Below, one piece after another: positions 1 to 6,293 of a stretch of DNA of 6,788 nt (positions are counted from its first letter, which is position 1; each line of letters begins with the position of its first letter). The translations under genes were made by a program, and so were the position numbers. This stretch comes from Bifidobacterium breve. Lineage in GTDB: Bacteria > Actinomycetota > Acidimicrobiia > Acidimicrobiales > Ilumatobacteraceae. The notes beneath the pieces were generated by a model. The model saw nothing but the letters and a program-made list of their open reading frames with translations. It made no database searches and had not been told where the DNA came from. The DNA lies in contig CAMDBY010000094.1 in NCBI GenBank assembly GCA_945889575.1, positions 1-6,788 of the forward strand, in the 5' to 3' direction.

Positions 1-556
1 TATGCGGTCAGTCGCCGGTACTCGACGACTAATGAATGTGATGCTCTCTGACCTGGGTTCAACCATTCAAAGAGTCAGACGACGAGACCGTGATTTCTTG
101 AAGGCAAAATTCGTTCAGGGTGTCTTTGAAGGCAAGAACGCTGGCGAAATTGAGTCTCTCGGGGTGCGGTTCGCATCAAAGATTGCAGACGGATGGTTGC
201 GTAGCGATGTTGCCGCACGTATGCGTTGGCATCAAGAACAAGGACATGTCGTTATTTTGGTGTCGGCTTCATTAGGGGCATACTTGCATCCTCTTGGCGA
301 CCTTCTTGAGGTGGATGCAGTCCTGTGCACGGAACTAGAAGAAGTCAATGGAATTCTGACGGGCAAATTAGATGGGAAGAACTGCCGCGGAGAAGAGAAA
401 GCCTCACGAGTGCAGAAGTGGTGCGAAGGTGCGGGAATGAACGCGGAGGATCTCGTCTACGCCTACGGAGATTCTTCGGGCGATGTTCAACTGCTCGAAT
501 TGTTCTCACATGGAACTTGGGTTAATACGATTGATCTTGAAGAGAACGCAGCATGA
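1..556 (+). CDS. HAD-IB (SerB-like) phosphatase, 5' end missing; candidate phosphoribosyl-lipid phosphatase
   Basis: Seen: the reading frame is open to the left edge. The ATG at 2 is probably internal, because the nucleophile motif DxD expected near the N terminus of HAD enzymes is absent. Counting from that ATG, motif II is VSAS (Ser about 88), motif III is the Lys of GEEKAS (about 133) and motif IV is GDSSGD (156-161). The helical stretch at about 30-75 fits the C1 cap of HAD-IB enzymes such as phosphoserine phosphatase. Its TGA overlaps the ATG of the UbiA gene (ATGA), so the two are probably translationally coupled. From family knowledge, HAD-IB domains also occur fused to UbiA prenyltransferases in other bacteria. 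Inference: it removes the 5-phosphate from polyprenyl-phosphoryl-5-phosphoribose, a step assigned to a PAP2-type protein (Rv3807c) in mycobacteria. The family call is firm; the substrate is a guess from context. Confidence 0.85.
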   Translation, partial: MRSVAGTRRLMNVMLSDLGSTIQRVRRRDRDFLKAKFVQGVFEGKNAGEIESLGVRFASKIADGWLRSDVAARMRWHQEQGHVVILVSASLGAYLHPLGDLLEVDAVLCTELEEVNGILTGKLDGKNCRGEEKASRVQKWCEGAGMNAEDLVYAYGDSSGDVQLLELFSHGTWVNTIDLEENAA

Positions 557-1422
557 TTCTCGCGTGTATAAAGGAAGCTCGCCCGTCTCAGTGGACTAAG
601 AACGTTCTAGTTTTTGCAGCTCCTGCGGCACTTGGTGTTCTTGATGAATGGTCTTCCCTTGGTAAGACCCTCATTGTTTTTGCAGCGTTCTGTATGGTCG
701 CTAGCGGTACGTACTACTGGAACGACATCATGGATGTCGAACAGGACCGACAACACCCAAAGAAGCGGAATCGGCCCATTGCTAGTGGCGCAGTTCCTCT
801 CTCAGTGGCTCGCATAGTTGGTTCAGTTTTGCTGATATGTGGACCCGTGCTCGGTTACGTGGTTCGTCCGGCTGCCGGAGGCATCATTGCGCTGTATGCA
901 GGTCTCACTATTGGTTACAGCACGTGGTGGAAACATGTTCCTTTGCTTGATTTATCTCTCGTAGCTAGCGGCTTTGTTCTTCGTGCCATGGTGGGCGCAG
1001 CAGCAACCCAAACACCGATGTCGATGTGGTTTGTTCTGTGCATCACGTTCGGCTCATTTTTTATTGTGACAGGAAAACGATTTGCCGAATTGTTGGAACT
1101 TGGTGATCAAGCCGCAGTAACTCGCACATCACTGAAGTCATATTCACTCGTGTATCTGCGTCAATTGCTTGGGGTGTCGTGCACAGCAACAGTTGTGACG
1201 TATTGCATGTGGGCATTTGAAAATGCTGCGATAGCCCACGTATCTATTCCGTTTCATGGCTTATCTGTGGTTCCTATGGTGCTGGCATTGTTGCGGTACT
1301 TGTTGGTGCTAGAAAATGGCGGCGGGGGCGCTCCGGAAGAAGTGTTCTTCAATGATCGATGGATTCAGGCGTATGGAGCAGTGTGGGTCATCGTGTATGG
1401 CCTTGCGGTGTACGCCTCGTAG
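553..1422 (+). CDS. ubiA: UbiA-family polyprenyl-phosphate phosphoribosyltransferase (DPPR synthase, Rv3806c/UbiA-like)
   Basis: Integral membrane enzyme expected to transfer 5-phosphoribose from PRPP to decaprenyl (or another polyprenyl) phosphate, the committed step to the arabinose donor of envelope arabinan. Seen in its 289 residues: RPSQWTKN (10-17), the metal/diphosphate motif NDxxDxxxD (N57, D58, D61, D65) followed by KKRNRP (70-75), and the second motif around YSTWWKHVPLLD (122-133). GKRFAEL (174-180), a TSLKSYSLVYLR block (192-203) and a C-terminal RY..E..GG..PEE segment (248-263) also match mycobacterial Rv3806c as I recall it, and separate it from quinone-type UbiA. Several hydrophobic segments fit the multi-helix fold. 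The ATG overlaps the phosphatase stop, with a modest GAAGAG ribosome site about 8 bases upstream. The polyprenyl chain length cannot be read from the sequence. Confidence 0.92.
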   Translation: MILACIKEARPSQWTKNVLVFAAPAALGVLDEWSSLGKTLIVFAAFCMVASGTYYWNDIMDVEQDRQHPKKRNRPIASGAVPLSVARIVGSVLLICGPVLGYVVRPAAGGIIALYAGLTIGYSTWWKHVPLLDLSLVASGFVLRAMVGAAATQTPMSMWFVLCITFGSFFIVTGKRFAELLELGDQAAVTRTSLKSYSLVYLRQLLGVSCTATVVTYCMWAFENAAIAHVSIPFHGLSVVPMVLALLRYLLVLENGGGGAPEEVFFNDRWIQAYGAVWVIVYGLAVYAS

Positions 1423-1461
1423 AGAATTACGCGTTGACCTCTGTTTATTGGGGGCACCGTC

Positions 1462-1467
1462 TAGAAT
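1462..1467 (+). promoter_or_regulatory. Possible -10 box (TAGAAT) for leaderless dprE1-like transcript
   Basis: TAGAAT lies in the 52-base gap after the UbiA gene and ends 7 bases before the ATG at 1475. That spacing would put transcription start at or next to the A of the start codon. No Shine-Dalgarno precedes this ATG, which fits leaderless translation. No well-placed -35 is visible; the nearest TTGACC (1434-1439) is 22 bases away, which is too far. Inferred from sequence only. Confidence 0.4.
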
Positions 1468-1474
1468 TCGTACC

Positions 1475-2854
1475 ATGGTTATGCAGCGTTTATCAGGGTG
1501 GGGTCGCACGGCTTGGACCGTTGCTGATCTGGTTCACACCACCGATGTCGATGTAGTGCGGTCAACAATCGGCACTGCAGGTGAACGAGGAGTCATTTCT
1601 CGCGGCCTTGGGCGTTCATACGGTGCCGCTGCTCAAAATGCTGGTGGAATAGTTCTGGAAATGACATCTGAGAATGACCCGATGGGTATCGACGCCGATT
1701 TCGATCCATTGACGGGTCTACTCACTGTTGCGGCAAGCGTCAGTATCGACGCCATATTGCGAATGTGTGTGCCACAGGGCTGGTTTATTCCTGTTACTCC
1801 TGGCACCAGATTTGTCACCGTTGGTGGCGCTATAGCGTCAGATATTCATGGTAAAAATCATCATATTGACGGAAGTTTCGGTCAACATGTGCATTCGTTG
1901 ACGCTGATGTTGTCGAGTGGCGAGGTGATTGAACTTTCACCCGAAGAGAATGCTGCCTGGTTTTGGGCCACCGTTGGTGGAATGGGTCTTACCGGCGTCG
2001 TGCTTCGGGCGACTGTTGCAATGTTGAAGATTGAAAGTTCTCGAGTCGAAGTTGAAACTGTCCGCTTAGAGAATTTTGACGCCGTGTGTGCTGCGATGAG
2101 TGCGGATGGTTCAGATGATGATTATCGCTATTCAGTCTGCTGGGTTGATTTACTCGCCACTGGTGCGTCAATGGGTCGTGGAGTGTTGACACGCGGCGAT
2201 CATGCAGTCGCAAGCAAATTGGAAAATAAGGATCCGCTGGCATACGACCCTCGCTTGACAGTGTCTGCCCCGGGCTGGGTTCCGAATGGTCTATTAAACA
2301 AATGGTCGATTAAGGCCTTTAATGAGGCGTGGTACCGCAAGGCGCCGGCAAAGAGTCACATTGGTCTTGAGTCGATACCTGCGTTCTTTCACCCTCTTGA
2401 TGGGGTCAATCGTTGGAATCGTCTGTATGGCAAACAAGGATTCATTCAATATCAATTCATTGTTCCACTTGACCGTACGGATGTACTTCGCAAAGTGATC
2501 GAGAAATTCTCTGCAGCGGGCGTTGCTTCGTTCCTTGCAGTGCTGAAGAGAATGGGTCCTCAAAATGGCGCTCCAATGTCGTTTCCTACTGAGGGGTGGA
2601 CATTGACTCTTGACATGGCAGCTGGTATTTCTGGTTTAGCTGAGCTGCTGTCAGAAGTCGACACCCTTGTTTTGGATGCGGGTGGGCGCCATTACTTGGC
2701 GAAAGATTCCCATGTATCTGCATCAGCGGTACGACGTGGTTACCCGCGCATCGACGAGTGGATGAGCACTCAAGAAGAAATGGATCCCATTGGCTTGTGG
2801 CGAAGTGATTTGTCACGTCGTTTGGGATTGGTAGATCAGAGGAGATCGTTATGA
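1475..2854 (+). CDS. dprE1: DprE1-like FAD-dependent polyprenyl-phosphoryl-ribose 2'-oxidase
   Basis: Oxidises C2 of polyprenyl-phosphoryl-ribose to the 2-keto intermediate; with DprE2 this epimerises ribose to arabinose. From the ATG at 1475 it has 459 residues (M. tuberculosis DprE1: 461) and opens with LSGWGRTA, like the mycobacterial LTGWGRTA. Seen: the FAD-binding GLGRSYG (44-50), PGTRFVTVGGAIASDIHGKNHH (split across 109-130, His125), WATVGG..GLTG (164-173), W223, Q325/Q327 in IQYQF, K358 and the substrate-contact K410 in AKDS. These match Y60, H132, W230, Q334/Q336, K367 and K418 of the M. tuberculosis enzyme. Differences: the benzothiazinone-target Cys387 is Thr378, Tyr314 is Phe305 and Asn364 is Ala355. 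The frame is open upstream to 1316, but that part is read out of frame through the UbiA gene and has no family similarity. ATG 1481 is an alternative start. The TGA overlaps the dprE2 ATG. Confidence 0.95.
   Translation: MVMQRLSGWGRTAWTVADLVHTTDVDVVRSTIGTAGERGVISRGLGRSYGAAAQNAGGIVLEMTSENDPMGIDADFDPLTGLLTVAASVSIDAILRMCVPQGWFIPVTPGTRFVTVGGAIASDIHGKNHHIDGSFGQHVHSLTLMLSSGEVIELSPEENAAWFWATVGGMGLTGVVLRATVAMLKIESSRVEVETVRLENFDAVCAAMSADGSDDDYRYSVCWVDLLATGASMGRGVLTRGDHAVASKLENKDPLAYDPRLTVSAPGWVPNGLLNKWSIKAFNEAWYRKAPAKSHIGLESIPAFFHPLDGVNRWNRLYGKQGFIQYQFIVPLDRTDVLRKVIEKFSAAGVASFLAVLKRMGPQNGAPMSFPTEGWTLTLDMAAGISGLAELLSEVDTLVLDAGGRHYLAKDSHVSASAVRRGYPRIDEWMSTQEEMDPIGLWRSDLSRRLGLVDQRRSL
2838..2844 (+). promoter_or_regulatory. 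Strong ribosome binding site (AGAGGAG) for dprE2
   Basis: AGAGGAG lies inside the last codons of the dprE1-like gene, 6 bases before the ATG at 2851. It is the clearest Shine-Dalgarno in the window and fixes the dprE2 start at the ATGA overlap. The strong site plus overlap suggests the oxidase and reductase are made in balanced amounts. Confidence 0.75.
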
Positions 2855-3615
2855 AAAATGGTGTAGGCGTTGCACAAAATATTGTGCTGTTCGGTGGAAC
2901 GAGCGAAATAGGGCAAGCAATTATTCATAAATTGGTCAAGCCTGGTGTGTCGCATGTCGTTCTTGTTAGCCGCGACATTGATGCAGCTGAAGTTCAGGTT
3001 GCTGAAATTGCAGAACGGTACCCGGACCTTGAAGTGCATCACGTGCGTTTCAATGCCGATGACTCTGCATCAATGATTCATGTTGTTGCAGAAGTCGCAC
3101 AACAGGTAGGGGATATTGATGTGGCCGTTATCGCGCAGGGCGTCTTACAAGAAGGTGTTGACTACTATAAAAACCCTGCAGCATTGTTGCCTGTTGCTGA
3201 TGTGAACTTCACGGGCACCATGGTGCTGATGTATGCACTTGCAGCCCAGATGCGCTCCCAGGGTTATGGGAAAATGGTCTTACTGTCTTCAGTTGCAGGC
3301 GAACGAGTGCGTAAAGGTAATCCCGTGTACGGCGCAACGAAGGCAGGTATCGATGGGTTTGCACTAGCTCTTGATCACGAACTTATCGGCTCTGGTGTTT
3401 CAGTTCTTGTTGTTCGACCTGGTTTCGTGACAACAAAAATGACCAAGGGTATGGATAAAGCCCCGTTCTCAACTGACGCAGAAACAGTGGCAACAGCAGT
3501 GGAAAAGGCGATCTCGTCATCCCGAACAGTTATCTGGGTTCCAGGATTACTGCAGTACATGTTTTTAATTTTGAAGAACTTGCCCACCGCCGTGTGGCGT
3601 CGTCTCCCACTGTGA
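2851..3615 (+). CDS. dprE2: DprE2-like short-chain dehydrogenase, polyprenyl-phosphoryl-2-keto-ribose reductase
   Basis: NAD(P)H-dependent reductase that turns the 2-keto intermediate from DprE1 into polyprenyl-phosphoryl-arabinose. It has 254 residues, the same length as mycobacterial DprE2 (Rv3791). Seen: the nucleotide-binding loop GGTSEIG (15-21), VIAQG (93-97) in place of the usual NAG, Asn119, the SSVAGERVRKGN block with catalytic Ser146 or 147, YGATK with Tyr160 and Lys164, and RPGFVTT (189-195). The SSxAGERVR and C-terminal ...LPL endings are specific matches to DprE2 as I remember it, rather than general SDR features. The hydrophobic C-terminal stretch (about 229-244) followed by WRRLPL may associate with the membrane, reasonable for a lipid substrate. 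It is the last gene of the plus-strand cluster, and no terminator hairpin is evident before the convergent gene. Confidence 0.93.
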   Translation: MKNGVGVAQNIVLFGGTSEIGQAIIHKLVKPGVSHVVLVSRDIDAAEVQVAEIAERYPDLEVHHVRFNADDSASMIHVVAEVAQQVGDIDVAVIAQGVLQEGVDYYKNPAALLPVADVNFTGTMVLMYALAAQMRSQGYGKMVLLSSVAGERVRKGNPVYGATKAGIDGFALALDHELIGSGVSVLVVRPGFVTTKMTKGMDKAPFSTDAETVATAVEKAISSSRTVIWVPGLLQYMFLILKNLPTAVWRRLPL

Positions 3616-3619
3616 TCTT

Positions 3620-4813
3620 TTAGGGAATGGCGCCTCGTACGCCATAGATACCCATGACTGTCACCAGTCCGCCAATCATGACCATCACTACGAGCGGCCA
3701 CCACGTATCGTCTTCATCACGTAATGCCCGTGCTACTGGGAAAAATAGTGGGAATGCAGTAAATAAGAAGCGAGGACGGGCAGTTACGGTTGCCGGAATA
3801 AGCATCAACGCCAGAACAACTGCGGTGTAGGCCCAGTAGATGAGATTCATCTTGTACTTGCGTGCCATATAGAGGGCAATCAACATGGCCGCCACGCTTG
3901 CAGCGGTAAGAACTGACGTCGGTGAACTAACCGGATGTAAAAAGAAATCGTAGGTTCTCTGGACAGCAGTAGCGCCAAAACTAGTGCCTTCCTGCCACGC
4001 CTCTCGCTGAACACGAAACCATGCCCAGTCTTCGCCGGTGTGCATTCGCAGGAACCACATAAAGGCTATAAATCCGAGCGGGGAGAGCACGGGGGCAATG
4101 AGCGATCGCCAATCCCTGTCATTACGAATTGCGAGTAATGATGCAACGGCGCACGCAGCTACTAAGGCAACTCCATTTGGGCGAGTTGCAGTTGCCATTG
4201 CTGCCAATACTCCGGCCCATATCCAATGTTTGTCTCGTAAGGCAATGAAGCACAGCGCAACGATGGTGAGCATTAGGGCCTCTGAATAGGCCATGCTGAG
4301 GACGAAGCTGCCAGGAAAGAGCGCAAGAAGAATCATTGCCTTTTCGGCTGTCTTGATGTCGAAGAGACCGCGGCACAAGTAGCCAGCAAGGAACACGAAC
4401 ATTGCGCCGAGGATGATGTTGATTGTTAGTGCCACGCTGACAGGTCCACCAGGAATGACCACGTCAAAATAGTGCACTAGGCGTGGATAGAGAGGAAAAA
4501 ATGCAGCGCGAGCATCGGATACGAAGTACGTCACATTCGGCATGATGTGGTGTGGATATCCCTCGCGCACAACATCCAAGTACCAGTGTCCGTCCCAACT
4601 GTCGAGAATGGCAGCCAATCCGCTGAGTCCGTTTGCAGGCTCTACGTCGTTTGATCTGTCAACTACCGCTTGTGCGGCGACTGCAATAGCAGCGCCCATT
4701 ATTACGAAGAGGCGAGACAAGAGATAGACGAGACCAGCTTTGCGTATTGCTTTCCCCCAAGGGTCTGTGGCTGGCGGAATGTGTAAACGGCGGGGAGAAG
4801 AAATAATTGTCAT
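3620..4813 (-). CDS. Multi-pass GT-C / PIG-V-like glycosyltransferase
   Basis: A 397-residue protein with a short cytoplasmic-looking N terminus and about eight or more hydrophobic segments. Seen: SWDGHWY (72-78) in the first large external loop, followed by GYP (85-87). This is the acidic loop position of GT-C enzymes, and RWDs.WY..GY is typical of PIG-V-type mannosyltransferases. FFPLYP (105-110), FPGS...YSEA (166-179), TRPNG (210-214) and RPRFLFTAFPLF (346-357) are further hallmarks of this group. The expected role is transfer of a sugar, often mannose, from a polyprenyl-phosphate donor to a lipid or glycan on the outer face of the membrane. The start ATG (4811-4813) has AGGACC on its strand just upstream. 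The stop is four bases from dprE2, in convergent orientation. The neighbouring arabinose-donor genes suggest an envelope role, but donor and acceptor are unknown. Confidence 0.8.
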   Translation of the reverse strand: MTIISSPRRLHIPPATDPWGKAIRKAGLVYLLSRLFVIMGAAIAVAAQAVVDRSNDVEPANGLSGLAAILDSWDGHWYLDVVREGYPHHIMPNVTYFVSDARAAFFPLYPRLVHYFDVVIPGGPVSVALTINIILGAMFVFLAGYLCRGLFDIKTAEKAMILLALFPGSFVLSMAYSEALMLTIVALCFIALRDKHWIWAGVLAAMATATRPNGVALVAACAVASLLAIRNDRDWRSLIAPVLSPLGFIAFMWFLRMHTGEDWAWFRVQREAWQEGTSFGATAVQRTYDFFLHPVSSPTSVLTAASVAAMLIALYMARKYKMNLIYWAYTAVVLALMLIPATVTARPRFLFTAFPLFFPVARALRDEDDTWWPLVVMVMIGGLVTVMGIYGVRGAIP

Positions 4814-4921
4814 AAGGTCCTAGAAACAGGTATCTCCAGTATTGCCTATTGGATCTCATTTGTGATGCTTTTTGAGGTTCTCCACGTTGGTGATTGCACG
4901 GTAAAAATGGCACGATTGCAC
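4814..4921. promoter_or_regulatory. Divergent intergenic region with GATTGCAC direct repeats
   Basis: About 108 bases between the minus-strand glycosyltransferase and the plus-strand crotonase gene, so promoters for both should lie here. On the minus strand AGGACC (4816-4821) is the likely ribosome site of the glycosyltransferase. I cannot pick a convincing -10/-35 pair for either direction. TAAGGT (4813-4818) fits TAnnnT on the plus strand but overlaps the other gene's start. GATTGCAC occurs at 4892-4899 and 4914-4921, 22 bases apart. Confidence 0.4.
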
Positions 4922-5722
4922 ATGGCTGAAATTGAACTGACATATCCGCGCGATGGCATTGCACTTGTCACAATGAACCGCCCTGACAAGTTAAACGCAA
5001 TGACATCAACGATGGTTGAGGCGCTTCACGAGACCTTTTCTGTAATTGGGCGCTCTCGTGACGTTCGCGTTGCAGTTTTAACAGGTCAGGGTCGTGGATT
5101 TTGTGCTGGCCTTGACCTCGGCGGTTATGGCGAAGCTCCGGGTTTCGAATGGATGGGCAGTGTTGAGAAGGGGTTTGCCGTACAGAAGCACATCGCGTCC
5201 CTTATTCCCAAAATGAGATCAATTCCACAACCAATCATTGCGGCGGTGAATGGCCCGGCTGCAGGGGGAGGTTTCGCTCTTGTTCTCGGTTCCGATCTGC
5301 GCTTGTGTTCAGAGACAGCCCGATTCAATGCTGCGTTTATACGAATTGGGCTGTCGGCGTGCGATATCGGAACAAGTTGGTTGCTTCCTCGGCTCATTGG
5401 GGCTGCTCGTGCTCACGAAATTATGTTGACTGGGCGTTTATTCGACTCTGAGGAGGCATTGCGGATCGGGCTTGTGACCGAAGTGTTACCGGCAGATGTA
5501 TTGCTCGACGCTGCGTACATCAAGGCTCAGGAAATCATGCTGAACAGTCCGATCGGTGTTGCCCTCACGAAGGAAGGCATGTGGGCGTCTTTGGAAATCC
5601 CTGGATTACAGGCAGCCATCGACATGGAGAACCGTCAGCAGATTATGGCCAGTTTCTCAGATGATGCGCGAGAGACTCAACGAGCCAAGCGGGAAGGAAG
5701 ACCTCCTCAGTATCGAGCGTAA
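4922..5722 (+). CDS. Crotonase-superfamily (enoyl-CoA hydratase/isomerase-like) protein lacking hydratase glutamates
   Basis: Cytosolic acyl-CoA-binding protein of the crotonase fold, 266 residues from the ATG at 4922. Seen: VTMNRPDKLNAM (16-27), the first oxyanion-hole segment GRGFCAGLDL (57-66), the second at NGPAAGGG (110-117), LPRLIGAARAHEIMLTGR (155-172) and A..IGLV (179-185). The positions of Glu144 and Glu164 of rat enoyl-CoA hydratase are Ala119 and Phe139, so ordinary water addition is unlikely. Asp148, in ACDIG, lies near the catalytic Asp of dienoyl-CoA isomerases but is not strictly aligned. Fatty-acid or steroid-ring metabolism is possible; the substrate is not evident. Start choice: the frame is open from GTG 4862, with ATGs at 4865, 4907 and 4922, and none has a good ribosome site. 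4922 gives the N-terminal length usual in the family; 4907 is almost as likely. Confidence 0.85.
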   Translation: MAEIELTYPRDGIALVTMNRPDKLNAMTSTMVEALHETFSVIGRSRDVRVAVLTGQGRGFCAGLDLGGYGEAPGFEWMGSVEKGFAVQKHIASLIPKMRSIPQPIIAAVNGPAAGGGFALVLGSDLRLCSETARFNAAFIRIGLSACDIGTSWLLPRLIGAARAHEIMLTGRLFDSEEALRIGLVTEVLPADVLLDAAYIKAQEIMLNSPIGVALTKEGMWASLEIPGLQAAIDMENRQQIMASFSDDARETQRAKREGRPPQYRA

Positions 5723-5739
5723 ACGCTCTTAACTTTTTG
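5715..5739 (+). terminator. Possible intrinsic terminator built around the crotonase stop codon
   Basis: GAGCG-TAAA-CGCTC (5716 or nearby to 5728) forms a short perfect stem whose loop contains the TAA stop; an outer reading is GAGCGT-AA-ACGCTC (5715-5728). It is followed by TTAAC and a run of five T (5734-5738). The stem is only 5-6 pairs and the T-run starts late, so termination may be partial. Confidence 0.45.
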
Positions 5740-5749
5740 TTTGATTAAT

Positions 5750-5764
5750 TCACGGAATCGGTGA
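5750..5764. promoter_or_regulatory. Imperfect 15-bp dyad, possible operator upstream of phosphoribosyltransferase
   Basis: TCACGGAATCGGTGA has dyad symmetry with six of seven pairs matching around a central A. It covers the place where a -35 element would sit relative to the proposed -10 box at 5782-5787. This is a good position for a repressor or activator site, but I do not recognise the motif. Confidence 0.3.
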
Positions 5765-5781
5765 TCTCCTGTCATTGCGAC

Positions 5782-5787
5782 TAGTTT
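5782..5787 (+). promoter_or_regulatory. Possible -10 box (TAGTTT) for leaderless phosphoribosyltransferase transcript
   Basis: TAGTTT fits the actinobacterial TAnnnT pattern and ends 6 bases before the GTG at 5794. No Shine-Dalgarno is present before that GTG. The layout repeats the one seen in front of the dprE1-like gene and supports a leaderless mRNA. No standard -35 is visible. Confidence 0.4.
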
Positions 5788-5793
5788 TATGTC

Positions 5794-6288
5794 GTGAGCG
5801 AACGTGAAATCATGTCCTGGGAAATATTTGGCGAAGCGAGCCGAGAGCTAGCTACCAGTGTCGCCGAGGGCGGATACGAACCTGACATTATCTTGGCAAT
5901 CGCACGTGGTGGTTTACTTGCTGCTGGTGCACTTGGCTATGCATTGGCTGTAAAGAATCTCTACACGATGAATGTCGAGTTTTATACGGGTGTTGACGAA
6001 CGTCTTCCTGTACCGATGATTCTTCCTCCGGTACCAGACTTGGTTGAATTGCGTTTTGCTCGCGTACTTATTGTTGACGATGTTGCAGATACCGGACACA
6101 CACTTAAAATCGTTCAAGACTTCTTTAAGGGTCGAGTGAAAGAAGTTCGCTCTGCAGTGTTGTATGAAAAGTCGCACTCAGTTGTTCAGTGTGAATATGT
6201 CTGGAAGCACACCGACTTGTGGATCAACTTCCCATGGAGCGACAAGGATCCAGTTGTCAAACGTTCCGGGATCGTGAAAGACGCGTAA
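5794..6288 (+). CDS. Purine-type phosphoribosyltransferase (type I PRTase fold)
   Basis: Soluble enzyme of 164 residues that probably joins PRPP to a purine base (hypoxanthine, guanine or xanthine salvage). Seen: ILAIARGGLLAAGAL (33-47), the usual flexible-loop or hood start; the 13-residue PRPP-binding motif VLIVDDVADTGHT (91-103) with Asp95 and Asp96; and AVLYEK (121-126) followed by WKHTDLWINFPW (137-148), the base-pocket aromatic segment of the Gpt/Hpt-like group. Start: GTG 5794 is preferred because the N terminus (SERE..SWE.FG) resembles actinobacterial homologues I recall; ATG 5812 is the alternative. It converges on the next gene with three bases between the two stops. PRPP is also the donor used by the UbiA enzyme upstream, but nothing else links the two genes. 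Base specificity cannot be read from the sequence. Confidence 0.85.
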   Translation: MSEREIMSWEIFGEASRELATSVAEGGYEPDIILAIARGGLLAAGALGYALAVKNLYTMNVEFYTGVDERLPVPMILPPVPDLVELRFARVLIVDDVADTGHTLKIVQDFFKGRVKEVRSAVLYEKSHSVVQCEYVWKHTDLWINFPWSDKDPVVKRSGIVKDA

Positions 6289-6293
6289 GCGTC
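6280..6293. terminator. Short stop-codon hairpin between convergent genes
   Basis: GACGC-GTAA-GCGTC is a perfect 5-bp stem with a four-base loop. The TAA of the phosphoribosyltransferase lies largely in the loop, and the TGA of the opposing oxidoreductase (6292-6294) begins in the distal arm. No strong T-run follows on either strand (CAACCCATTTCTTT on plus, TTTCACG on minus), so any terminator function is weak or bidirectional. Confidence 0.3.

Noticed and set aside
2..4. ATG at 2 as the true start of the HAD phosphatase
   Set aside because: Starting there would leave the enzyme without the essential DxD nucleophile motif; the window edge cutting the gene is the simpler explanation.
1434..1439. 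TTGACC as a -35 element paired with TAGAAT
   Set aside because: The 22-base spacer is too long for a normal sigma-70 type promoter.
1316..1474. N-terminal extension of the dprE1-like frame back to the ATG at 1316
   Set aside because: It overlaps the conserved C terminus of the UbiA gene, is Arg/Cys-rich without family similarity, and the ATG at 1475 gives the expected DprE1 length and N terminus.
3375..3704. 109-residue minus-strand open frame across the dprE2/glycosyltransferase junction
   Set aside because: It lies antisense to the conserved SDR C terminus and overlaps the glycosyltransferase end; its composition is that of a shadow frame with no recognisable domain.
4862..4921. Extended N terminus of the crotonase from GTG 4862 or ATG 4865
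   Set aside because: It adds about 20 residues not typical of the family and has no good ribosome site; not fully excluded.
4659..4964. 101-residue minus-strand frame spanning the divergent promoter region
   Set aside because: It runs out of frame through the glycosyltransferase N terminus and antisense to the crotonase start, and has no recognisable motif.
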